Assembly: GCA_030427765.1 (NCBI GenBank) | Contig: JAUICS010000105.1 | Location: 1 to 5,809, forward strand | Reading direction: 5' to 3' | DNA from: Alphaproteobacteria bacterium | GTDB taxonomy: Bacteria > Pseudomonadota > Alphaproteobacteria > Micavibrionales > Micavibrionaceae | DNA: 5,809 bases | Shown: positions 1-5,791 of the stretch, in pieces | How the letters are laid out: every line of letters begins with the position of its first letter | Numbering within the stretch: position 1 is the stretch's first letter | Program-made: the position numbers and the translations under genes | The notes under the pieces: model-generated | Databases searched by the model: none | What the model saw: only the letters and a program-made list of their open reading frames with translations | What the model was told of the DNA's origin: nothing

Positions 1-524
1 CACTTAAAGCTGCAGAATCCGGTCACACAGTGTTAACAACGGTTCATGCCGATACGGCGGTTCAGACGATTGAGCGTTTGCGGTCCTTTATGCCGGTTGA
101 GCGTGAAAAGTCATCGACCTACACATTGTCGCAGCAAATCAGCTGTATTATGAACCAGCGTTTGATCAAAACCCTGTGCCAAGGGTGTTCGCGCCAGTCA
201 CGTGCCAATGCGGTTCTTACGGATGAACAGCTCCACATTCTTAAGCTGGAGCCTGATGCAAAAGTAAAGGTTCTTAATCCTAACGGTTGCGATATTTGTA
301 ACCGTTCCGGATATCTTGGCCGTGCGCTTCTGCTGGATTCTTTGCTATTGGATTGTAAGCATCATGATAGGAACACCTTATACGACGTGATGCAGACGAA
401 TCTTAACGATGTTTTAACCGTTCCTGGTGTTTCATTCTATAGTAGGGCGGAAAATATCATGGGCCTTGTGCATGAAGGCTTAATTGAACCGCGCGCAGCT
501 ATCTCTCAGATGGAAATGGCCTGA
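1..524 (+). CDS. PilB/GspE-type secretion/pilus assembly ATPase, C-terminal part (5' truncated by window edge)
   Basis: This is the C-terminal part (about 173 residues) of a hexameric cytoplasmic ATPase that powers assembly of a type IV pilus or type II secretion pseudopilus. The reading frame is open from base 3 and is cut by the window edge, so the GTG at base 30 is an internal valine, not a start. The first residues (AAESGHTVLTTVHADT) match the region of PilT/PilB/GspE enzymes ending in the conserved His box. Two CxxC pairs (LCQGC near residue 59 and CDIC near residue 96, numbered from base 3), about 33 residues apart and followed by GYLGR, match the zinc tetracysteine of PilB/GspE rather than of PilT. 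The glutamate usual after the GR motif is Asp here (LLLDSL). The Walker motifs lie upstream of the window. The gene ends 32 bases before the platform-protein gene, as expected for a shared operon. Family assignment is firm; pilus versus secretion is not resolved. Confidence 0.9.
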   Translation, partial: LKAAESGHTVLTTVHADTAVQTIERLRSFMPVEREKSSTYTLSQQISCIMNQRLIKTLCQGCSRQSRANAVLTDEQLHILKLEPDAKVKVLNPNGCDICNRSGYLGRALLLDSLLLDCKHHDRNTLYDVMQTNLNDVLTVPGVSFYSRAENIMGLVHEGLIEPRAAISQMEMA

Positions 525-556
525 TTTATAATATTTTTTAATGGGTTAAAGTTAAC

Positions 557-1774
557 ATGCGCCAATGGATGGCAGAATACGCAGTAGAAACACGGAAGGG
601 GCCGGTCCTTTTTAACGAATCCTTTTACCTCCCGACCGAAGATCATGTGCGTTCAGAAATTGTAAAAAATGGCGGGTATGTTATTGCCATACGTCCATAT
701 GAGCGTTCACCTATTGAACGGTGGCTTGCCCGTTCCAGTTACTGGCAAATCCAGCTTTTACGTGCCATTCAGTTTCGTTCCAAAACGAATTCGCCCGGTG
801 TGGCCCTTTGGAAACTTATACAAACTGAGGACAATCCTAGCCGCCAGAACATCCTTGCCCCTGCAAAAGAGGGGTTATCTCGCGGTATGGGGATTATCTT
901 TGCCCTCAAAAGCCTGCATATTTTCGATCACAGTACGATGGCCATTCTTGCGGCGAGTGAGCGCAGTAATAAATTAATGGAAGGTATTCCTCACGCCATT
1001 GAAAACATTAAAATGAAACGTAAAAACTCAGCCGCCATATTCGGTACTGTGGCATGGCTTGGATTTGATATTTTTACGATTGTGCAGGCGATGATTTGGG
1101 GACGTAAACCGGTTTTGGGGTGGTTTAACGACAATAAACCAACGGAACCGGATAAACTCGCGGAATTTGAATTGATTGTCGGTCGTCTTGAGCTCCTTTG
1201 GGATGTGTTGATTATTGTCGCTGTCGGCATGGGGGCCTTTCTCGGCTGGACTATCCTGTCATACTGGAATAATCGCGGTAAGAAAGATTGGCCGACCGCA
1301 CGTATTGTCCGTAGCCTGCCATTAATCGGCGGATATATGCGTGATATCGGTTTTGCCGATTCCTGTTCGGCAGGTGCACGAATGTTGCGTGGTAATTTGC
1401 AGGTTGCCGAAATGCTGGAGCAGGCGTCCGAGGCCACAAATGTGCCTGATGTCTCGCAATTCTGGCTGGATTCGCTGGAGGATTTGAACCGCGGTATACC
1501 CCTTGGCTCATCCATGGACCGTGAACCGATGACAAAACAGGAACGTATGGAAATCGCCGGTCTGTCCGACCTTAATCAGGTCGCGTCGGTACTCGAGGCC
1601 ATAGCGGAAATGCGAACGCAAGGGTCAAAATCCAAGCACGCATTGATTGTGTGGGGTGCCTTTGCGATGACGGGTGCGTATTTGTTCCTCGCGTTCGGTA
1701 GTGCGATTTATGCCCTGACCGTTATGAATATGAGTATGGATAGTATGGTGAACAATCTTCTTGGTTCTATGTAG
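557..1774 (+). CDS. PilC/GspF-type inner-membrane platform protein (divergent)
   Basis: A 405-residue protein with the GspF/PilC plan: two related helical cytoplasmic domains and three membrane segments. Domain 1 covers roughly residues 60-155 and ends in LAASERSNKLMEGIPHAIEN, which lines up with the family signature of the type 'GExtGxLxexLxxlaxyle'. Membrane segments are seen at about 159-180, 213-236 and 361-390. Domain 2 (about 245-355) holds RSLPLIGGYMRDIGFADSC, matching the usual 'lPllGxllrxxxlarf' segment, and LNRGIPLGSSM, matching 'lxxGxxLsxal'. In this family the protein is the membrane hub coupling the ATPase to pilin insertion. The first domain is diverged; the usual 'FxRQLaxLLxAG' motif is barely recognisable. 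ATG 557 is the first usable start, because ATG 541 meets a stop after two codons. No clear Shine-Dalgarno sequence precedes it. It directly follows the ATPase gene, which supports the call. Confidence 0.85.
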   Translation: MRQWMAEYAVETRKGPVLFNESFYLPTEDHVRSEIVKNGGYVIAIRPYERSPIERWLARSSYWQIQLLRAIQFRSKTNSPGVALWKLIQTEDNPSRQNILAPAKEGLSRGMGIIFALKSLHIFDHSTMAILAASERSNKLMEGIPHAIENIKMKRKNSAAIFGTVAWLGFDIFTIVQAMIWGRKPVLGWFNDNKPTEPDKLAEFELIVGRLELLWDVLIIVAVGMGAFLGWTILSYWNNRGKKDWPTARIVRSLPLIGGYMRDIGFADSCSAGARMLRGNLQVAEMLEQASEATNVPDVSQFWLDSLEDLNRGIPLGSSMDREPMTKQERMEIAGLSDLNQVASVLEAIAEMRTQGSKSKHALIVWGAFAMTGAYLFLAFGSAIYALTVMNMSMDSMVNNLLGSM

Positions 1775-1853
1775 AATAGGGTTTATGATAGTATGTGTTA
1801 TATCTCGCCAAATGCCATGTTCATGGAAATAAAATAAAAGTTCAGTTTTTAAA

Positions 1854-2822
1854 ATGACAGATATCGATAACGACTTAGCATCAGACACAGGGGATATTTC
1901 CGCATCCAGTGCGGAAGCGCGTATTATCAAGGAAGAAGCCCGTAAAAAAATTCAGGATGACACGAGTAGTGATGATCTGGTTCCATTCTTGCCGACCGAA
2001 TTGATTGGTGGTTCCGTACCGTATATCGCGGGGGCGGAGGAACAAACAGTGTGGCATGCGGCGGCGCAGGCATGCGGTACGGATAACGTCAGTTTCTGTT
2101 ATTCCGTTGATGAAAATAAAATATGGTATCTTGCTGTACCCACGCATTCATTGGCGAGTGCGCCGAATAGCTGGTGCCCGCTTGCGGCCGCACTGCCCGG
2201 AAATTCCGAATATTGGGATAAGGAAACCGTATACCTGTATTCACAGGAAGGGGTTGCCGCCGGCCTGAGATGGGATCCAGAAACGGGACGTATGCAGGTG
2301 TTTTCCGGTATGTCGCGTATTGTTCTGCCAAAACTTCAAAGTCTTGACGCAAACTTCGTGACCATTAATACGGATATGGCGGAGCCCGTTCCGTGGGTGA
2401 ACAGGCAGCTAAAATTGGAAAGTATGTCACGCATTACGGCGATGATCATGATTTTATCCGGTTTGGCGGTTACGCTTATTACTCTTTTCTACCTTGGTAC
2501 GACACAGACACTGTTGTCGCTACTTACGCCAAACCTTGAAAAACTGAAACATGAATCGCAGATTGCCGGTGCGGAGCTTTATAAAAACGCCCGTGAGAGC
2601 CTGGAGCCGGATTCGTTTCAGCATATGCGCCGTATTCAGGCCCTTCTTGATATTCTGTCCAGTAACGGCGCGACGCTTGTTCTTTACAAGGTTGATGACG
2701 GTAAAGTGACGTGGGAAGCCCTTGTGCCGCGTGCCATGACCGGTGACACTATTACAAAAATGGGTGCGAAACTGCTGAGTTTGGAAGGTGATGGCCGTTA
2801 CCGTATTCGGGGGACGCGTTAA
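1854..2822 (+). CDS. Bitopic inner-membrane protein of unknown family, possible GspL/PilN/BfpC-like alignment component
   Basis: I do not recognise this 322-residue protein from sequence. It starts with an acidic, Ser/Asp-rich, probably flexible stretch (1-42), followed by a compact domain (about 43-180) containing three cysteines (74, 82, 108) and several tryptophans. One hydrophobic segment lies at about 194-216, then a charged helical stretch (about 226-270) and a small alpha/beta-looking end (271-322, with TLVLYKVDDGKVTWEALV). There is no signal peptide, so the N-terminal domain is probably cytoplasmic and the C-terminus periplasmic. That topology, the size and the position between a GspF-type and a PilO-like gene recall GspL, PilN or BfpC, which connect the ATPase to the periplasmic alignment complex. 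No actin-like ATPase motifs are evident, so homology to GspL/PilM is only inferred. ATG 1854 has no visible Shine-Dalgarno sequence. Reality as a gene is well supported by length and neighbours; the function is a guess. Confidence 0.75.
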   Translation: MTDIDNDLASDTGDISASSAEARIIKEEARKKIQDDTSSDDLVPFLPTELIGGSVPYIAGAEEQTVWHAAAQACGTDNVSFCYSVDENKIWYLAVPTHSLASAPNSWCPLAAALPGNSEYWDKETVYLYSQEGVAAGLRWDPETGRMQVFSGMSRIVLPKLQSLDANFVTINTDMAEPVPWVNRQLKLESMSRITAMIMILSGLAVTLITLFYLGTTQTLLSLLTPNLEKLKHESQIAGAELYKNARESLEPDSFQHMRRIQALLDILSSNGATLVLYKVDDGKVTWEALVPRAMTGDTITKMGAKLLSLEGDGRYRIRGTR

Positions 2823-2911
2823 TCATGTGCGTTTTGCAACTTCATTTGCCTGTTACTTACCTGCAAAGGGTTATAGCCCTATGTTTAGTCGGCCCTATCA
2901 ACCTGTTTAAA

Positions 2912-2926
2912 TTAAATTCTCGTTAA
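2912..2926 (+). promoter_or_regulatory. CtrA-type binding box TTAA-N7-TTAA
   Basis: TTAA at 2912-2915, seven bases, then TTAA at 2923-2926 match the core of the alphaproteobacterial CtrA recognition motif; the final C of the usual TTAAC is T here. The box covers the place where a -35 element would lie for the TATAAT at 2939-2944, which is where CtrA binds at promoters it activates. The region is AT-rich, so chance occurrence is possible, and the use of CtrA depends on the unproved alphaproteobacterial origin. Confidence 0.5.
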
Positions 2927-2944
2927 TCTTTAACTTTCTATAAT
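2916..2944 (+). promoter_or_regulatory. Putative promoter upstream of the PilO-like gene
   Basis: A perfect TATAAT lies at 2939-2944. The -35 position at a 17-base spacing (2916-2921) has no good TTGACA match, which fits a promoter needing an activator, and the CtrA-type box covers that place. Transcription would begin near 2951, leaving about 16 bases before ATG 2967. The 144-base gap here is the longest between genes in the window. A GTTAA-TCT-TTAAC inverted repeat (2922-2934) sits in the spacer. Confidence 0.5.
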
Positions 2945-2966
2945 AGAAATAGTGGGATAAAATTTT

Positions 2967-3524
2967 ATGAAAATGCAAAGCGAAATCGGTAAGCTTAAAA
3001 ACCTTGATTGGGAACGCATCAAGTTTTACACCCGTGCCGGTGCATACAAGGACCTTGATAAATTTCTGGACATGTTACCGGTACGTACCGGTCATACTGC
3101 CCTTTTTCTGGCCGGTCTGTCATGGCTTATTGCCGGTGCCACAATCGTTTATACAATGTCGCAGATTAATCAGGCAAATCAGACGCGTAAGGATATATTG
3201 AATATCGAGGCCGCGCAGCCATTGGTGCCAACCATTGAAAAAACACCGGTACCACAAGATGTTTTAAAAGAATTTGTGGAACGTGCGCAGCCAAACTATC
3301 GTAATATAAAAATGGATGTTGCGAAGAATGGCCTTATCACCATTACCGCGCCGACAACCCAGTCATTTTCCGAATTCCAGACGGCAATCAACCATGTTCA
3401 GTTTGGTGGGCAGGCGTGGGAAACACGTGTGGATAAATTATGTGTCGGGCGAGAATGCGAAGGCGTGAAGTTACGCATTGATTTAAAAGTGTCAAAAGTA
3501 TCAATCGAAGCAAAAGGCGTGTAA
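2967..3524 (+). CDS. Small bitopic protein with PilO/GspM-like architecture
   Basis: A 185-residue protein with a charged N-terminal part (1-42), one membrane segment at about 43-63 (TALFLAGLSWLIAGATIVY), a polar helical linker (64-85, QINQANQTRKDI), a Pro-rich hinge (84-97) and a small C-terminal alpha/beta domain (98-182). The last part shows alternating strands (NGLITITAP, VKLRIDLKVSKVSIE) and a CVGREC pair (Cys159/Cys164) that could form a disulfide in the periplasm. This layout (short cytoplasmic tail, one membrane helix, helix, ferredoxin-like domain) is that of PilO/GspM alignment proteins, but the sequence itself shows no diagnostic motif, so the name rests on architecture and on neighbours. 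ATG 2967 was chosen because a GGGA lies 9 bases upstream and a promoter with TATAAT just before it would give a leader of roughly 16 bases; ATG 2973 is an alternative two codons in. Confidence 0.7.
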   Translation: MKMQSEIGKLKNLDWERIKFYTRAGAYKDLDKFLDMLPVRTGHTALFLAGLSWLIAGATIVYTMSQINQANQTRKDILNIEAAQPLVPTIEKTPVPQDVLKEFVERAQPNYRNIKMDVAKNGLITITAPTTQSFSEFQTAINHVQFGGQAWETRVDKLCVGRECEGVKLRIDLKVSKVSIEAKGV

Positions 3525-3535
3525 AAACAATATTT

Positions 3536-3548
3536 AAACGTGACGTTT
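3536..3548. repeat. Inverted repeat AAACGT-G-ACGTTT over the -35 element
   Basis: Six-base perfect arms flank a single central base, and the repeat covers the -35 hexamer of the pilin 1 promoter, so it could be an operator for a dimeric regulator. It is flanked by TTTAAA on both sides (3533-3538 and 3548-3553). Read as RNA, the same bases could form a five-pair stem followed by T residues, a weak terminator for the gene upstream. The two readings cannot be separated by eye. Confidence 0.35.
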
Positions 3549-3568
3549 TTAAAGAAAACATTTATAAT
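3540..3568 (+). promoter_or_regulatory. Promoter of pilin-like gene 1
   Basis: A -10 of TATAAT (3563-3568) is preceded, at exactly 17 bases, by GTGACG (3540-3545), which matches four of six TTGACA positions. Transcription would start near 3575, giving a leader of about 29 bases containing the GGAGG site. This is the best sigma70-type promoter seen in the window and would let the first pilin gene be expressed apart from the assembly genes upstream. Confidence 0.6.
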
Positions 3569-3591
3569 TTCATTTAAGTTTATTAACCAAC

Positions 3592-3596
3592 GGAGG
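3592..3596 (+). promoter_or_regulatory. Strong ribosome binding site of pilin-like gene 1
   Basis: GGAGG lies seven bases before ATG 3604. It is the only near-perfect Shine-Dalgarno sequence in the window; the assembly genes upstream have weak or no visible sites. It fixes the start of the gene and suggests high translation. Confidence 0.8.
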
Positions 3597-3603
3597 AAAA
3601 CTC

Positions 3604-4323
3604 ATGATTTTAACTACACTTAAACAAAAAATGCTCGAGGGCAGTAATGACGACAGGCGTTCCGAACGCGGAAACGCATTGTTCCTAATTTTGATTGCCG
3701 TGGCCCTTTTTGCCGCACTATCATACGCGATTACACAATCCGTTAGTGGCGGTGGTACCGGTTCCGACCAGGAACAAAACCGTTTGGATACGGCCACATT
3801 GACACAATTCCCGGTTGCGGTCTCGACGGCTTTGACACGTATGTCTCTTCAGGGTGCTGATCTTACAACTATCGACTTTGATCCTAATGATGGGACAGCT
3901 GCAGACGATTTGTTTGGTAATGACGGGGTAGGCGTTGACGGTGGTTTGAACCTTAAACCTCCGCCTGTTTCTCTTCAGGATGGCGATACAGTTGCATGGA
4001 CTATTAATGCTAGTAACATCGTAACCGGTGTTGGAACTGGCGCTGCCGATGTTGTTATGTTTTTGGATGGTTTACCGCTGACAACATGTCAACTTTTGAA
4101 TGAAGAATTGGCTGGCGCTACTGCAGGTGCTGCTCCACCAGTAGTAACAACTGATTTCGTTGATGCCAATGGCGCAAATGTAACGACAGGACTACTGACG
4201 GCAGGCACAACAACTCCGACAGATGCAGGCACAACGTTTGTAGGTGAACCAACTTACTGTGTACAGCGGACCTCTGCAAATAGTAGTACTTACTTGTTCT
4301 ATTACGTAGTGCTTCCTCAGTAA
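3604..4323 (+). CDS. Pilin-like protein 1 (ERGN-type hydrophobic N-terminus, no Glu5)
   Basis: A 239-residue protein with a 23-residue polar, charged leader, then ERGNALFLIL and a hydrophobic helix running to about residue 44, followed by a secreted-looking domain rich in Gly, Thr, Ala and Asp. The arrangement of basic leader, Gly and long hydrophobic helix is that of a class III (prepilin-type) signal, but the Glu usual at mature position 5 is absent, as in PilX/GspK-like subunits. The outer domain has two cysteines (162 and 219) that could form a disulfide, an acidic loop (DLFGNDGVGVDGGLN, about 103-116) and a strand-like end (TYLFYYVVLPQ). The start is set by a strong GGAGG seven bases upstream. 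Tandem stops TAA TAG close it. It has its own promoter and terminator, so it may be the most abundant subunit of the three. Alanine codons switch from mostly GCC/GCG/GCA before residue 84 to mostly GCT/GCA after it. It is clearly paralogous to the next gene. The pilin role is inferred from the N-terminus and neighbours. Confidence 0.75.
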   Translation: MILTTLKQKMLEGSNDDRRSERGNALFLILIAVALFAALSYAITQSVSGGGTGSDQEQNRLDTATLTQFPVAVSTALTRMSLQGADLTTIDFDPNDGTAADDLFGNDGVGVDGGLNLKPPPVSLQDGDTVAWTINASNIVTGVGTGAADVVMFLDGLPLTTCQLLNEELAGATAGAAPPVVTTDFVDANGANVTTGLLTAGTTTPTDAGTTFVGEPTYCVQRTSANSSTYLFYYVVLPQ

Positions 4324-4343
4324 TAGCACAGTATATTTTTCAG

Positions 4344-4380
4344 AAAAGGCCATGGAGTTTCCTCCGCATGGCCTTTTTTT
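4344..4380 (+). terminator. Strong intrinsic terminator after pilin-like gene 1
   Basis: Arms AAAAGGCCATG (4344-4354) and CATGGCCTTTT (4367-4377) pair perfectly over eleven bases, with a possible inner GAG/CTC pairing in the 12-base loop, and the run of T extends to 4380. It starts 20 bases after the stop of pilin 1 and ends 26 bases before the start of pilin 2. Partial termination here would give much more pilin 1 transcript than pilin 2 and 3 transcript. Confidence 0.92.
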
Positions 4381-4406
4381 AAGTTTCTCAAGGGCAATGG
4401 GTTACA

Positions 4407-5108
4407 ATGTTTCAATCAATTTTTAAAGACGAACGCGGAAACGCATTGTTCCTTATTTTGATTGCCGTTGCCCTTTTTGCCGCGCTTTCATATGCAATCA
4501 CTCAATCCATTACCGGAACAGGGTCAACATCGGAAGAAGAGGAAACCAGCCTCGATATTTCCAAACTTTCCCAATATGCCTCTTCGGTTAACACGGCATT
4601 GACACGTATGACGTTTTCAAATGTAGATATTTCTGAAATTGACTTTACGCCACTAAATACAGGAACGAATATTAATGATTTGTTTGCTGATGATGGAACT
4701 GGGGATGACGGTGGGATAAATGCAACGGCAGGGAATGCAAGTATCCCGGCGGCATTTGACGGATGGTTTATTAACGCCGAAAATCAAATGCCGGGTGTTG
4801 GAGTAGACTCTCTTCAAGACGTTGTGATGTTTATAACAGATATTGATTATGCGACATGTAAAGAAATAAACAGACAATACGTGGGCGAGGCGCCGACCAC
4901 ATCTATACCAGATGTAAGTGCCTCTCCGCCAAATACAGCATCATCGTTTGTTGGTGATGGTAGCGGGGCCCTTGATCAAACGACTGTTGTTGATATGGAT
5001 GACGCCGGCGGGGTTTTAAACGGTGAGATTACGTATTGTGTGAATGTGGATGGCACGGCCGACCCGAATGGTGAATATGTATTTTATTACGTTGTGAAAT
5101 TACGGTAG
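4407..5108 (+). CDS. Pilin-like protein 2 (paralogue of pilin-like protein 1)
   Basis: A 233-residue paralogue of the preceding gene. The leader is short (MFQSIFKD), and residues 9-34 are identical to residues 21-46 of protein 1. The outer domain is diverged but keeps a shared set of landmarks in order: TALTRM, IDF, DLFADDGTGDDGGIN (91-105), VVMF, ATCKEIN (Cys151), TYCV (Cys211) and a VFYYVV strand near the end. A conserved disulfide between the two cysteines is likely, and the Asp/Gly loop could bind a metal, though neither can be proved here. The region between the cysteines (about 158-205) is the least similar and carries extra Asp/Gly. The strong terminator upstream separates it from protein 1, so read-through or an unseen promoter must supply transcription. 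Only a weak AGGG, 12 bases away, precedes the ATG. ATG 4397 is in another frame and meets a stop after nine codons. Confidence 0.75.
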   Translation: MFQSIFKDERGNALFLILIAVALFAALSYAITQSITGTGSTSEEEETSLDISKLSQYASSVNTALTRMTFSNVDISEIDFTPLNTGTNINDLFADDGTGDDGGINATAGNASIPAAFDGWFINAENQMPGVGVDSLQDVVMFITDIDYATCKEINRQYVGEAPTTSIPDVSASPPNTASSFVGDGSGALDQTTVVDMDDAGGVLNGEITYCVNVDGTADPNGEYVFYYVVKLR

Positions 5109-5126
5109 AATAATTGTATTAGTGTG

Positions 5127-5132
5127 AAGGAA
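5127..5132 (+). promoter_or_regulatory. Ribosome binding site deciding the start of pilin-like gene 3
   Basis: AAGGAA ends six bases before ATG 5139. This favours the ATG over the in-frame GTG at 5124, which would overlap the site. Confidence 0.65.
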
Positions 5133-5138
5133 TACCAA

Positions 5139-5768
5139 ATGAAAAATATAAAAAATGCATTACAGGATGAGCGTGGGAATATTCTATTCCTTCTTCTATT
5201 GGCCGTGGGCCTTTTCGGCGCGCTTTCATATTCAATAAGCTCTGGTACAAACAACAGCGCAGGTATAAGTGCCCAGAAAACATTCCAGACAGAAAAAGAA
5301 TTAATGGCGTCGATTGCCCAGATACAATCGGCGGTTCAGCAATGTACATTGCTATATCCCGGGGGACTATCCGGCCAACCAAATGTGCCATACCCACTGG
5401 CACCGGATGATACTGTTTTACCAGCGGATGGTGATACCGACCCGGATAATGCCGTTTCTATTCCGCTTGAGGATATGATCTGTCCCGGCAACCTTGGTGA
5501 TGTGTTTGATTCCAGTGATGGAAATTTCTTGCCTAGTCCGATTTCAGGAATGGGTGATTGGGAATACACCAATAACGATGACAATGACGGGGTCTATCTT
5601 CAGATTACCGCAACGAATTCGCAGCCGCATGTAACGTCGGCATTAAACCGCGTTATTGAAGAAACATCTTCATGCGAAGCGGCGTTGAACGCAGACCCTG
5701 ATGGAAACGGCGCATGTGGCGCGGTGTGTTTGACAATCTGGCTGAAAAATCCGGATACGGGTTGTTAA
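5139..5768 (+). CDS. Pilin-like protein 3 (diverged, cysteine-rich member)
   Basis: A 209-residue protein with the same type of N-terminus (DERGNILFLLLLAVGLFGAL, residues 10-29) preceded by a short basic leader. After the hydrophobic helix comes a helical stretch with AQIQSAVQQC (60-69), as in the helix of a pilin, then a secreted-looking domain with Asp/Pro/Gly-rich loops. It has six cysteines (69, 115, 179, 193, 197, 209) against two in its neighbours, and ends in a cysteine, so a different disulfide pattern is expected. It shares little with the outer domains of proteins 1 and 2. I prefer ATG 5139 because AAGGAA sits six bases upstream; the in-frame GTG at 5124 would add five residues but has no such site. 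The gap of 30 bases to the previous stop suggests cotranscription with protein 2. It could be a minor or tip subunit; that is inference. Confidence 0.72.
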   Translation: MKNIKNALQDERGNILFLLLLAVGLFGALSYSISSGTNNSAGISAQKTFQTEKELMASIAQIQSAVQQCTLLYPGGLSGQPNVPYPLAPDDTVLPADGDTDPDNAVSIPLEDMICPGNLGDVFDSSDGNFLPSPISGMGDWEYTNNDDNDGVYLQITATNSQPHVTSALNRVIEETSSCEAALNADPDGNGACGAVCLTIWLKNPDTGC

Positions 5769-5791
5769 TAATCAGTCGTAATCAATACGAA

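Noticed and set aside
30..32. GTG as start codon of the first gene
   Set aside because: The frame is open to the window edge and the residues before it (LKAAESGHT) match the ATPase family, so this is an internal valine.
527..532. TATAAT just after the ATPase gene, as a promoter
   Set aside because: No -35 match is found at usual spacing and the region is a short AT-rich gap inside a likely operon.
991..1515. Long open frame on the - strand inside the platform-protein gene (also other reverse frames throughout)
   Set aside because: It lies opposite a gene with clear family features, and its product shows no recognisable domain; a shadow frame.
2867..2880. AGGG-N6-CCCT hairpin after the bitopic protein gene, as a terminator
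   Set aside because: The stem is only four pairs and no T-run follows.
2825..2926. 33-codon open frame between the bitopic and PilO-like genes
   Set aside because: It has no ribosome binding site, its product resembles nothing known to me, and its end overlaps the CtrA-type box; probably chance.
3574..3587. TTAA-N5-TTAAC before pilin 1, as a second CtrA box
   Set aside because: The spacing is five, not seven; at most the TTAACCAA part is a half-site.
5124..5126. GTG as start of pilin-like gene 3
   Set aside because: AAGGAA is well spaced from ATG 5139 and would lie inside the coding region if GTG were used.
3604..5768. TadE/TadG-type pseudopilin assignment for the three pilin-like proteins
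   Set aside because: The typical G-x-x-A-V-E-F-A motif is absent and the neighbouring genes are GspE/GspF-like rather than the TadA/B/C type.
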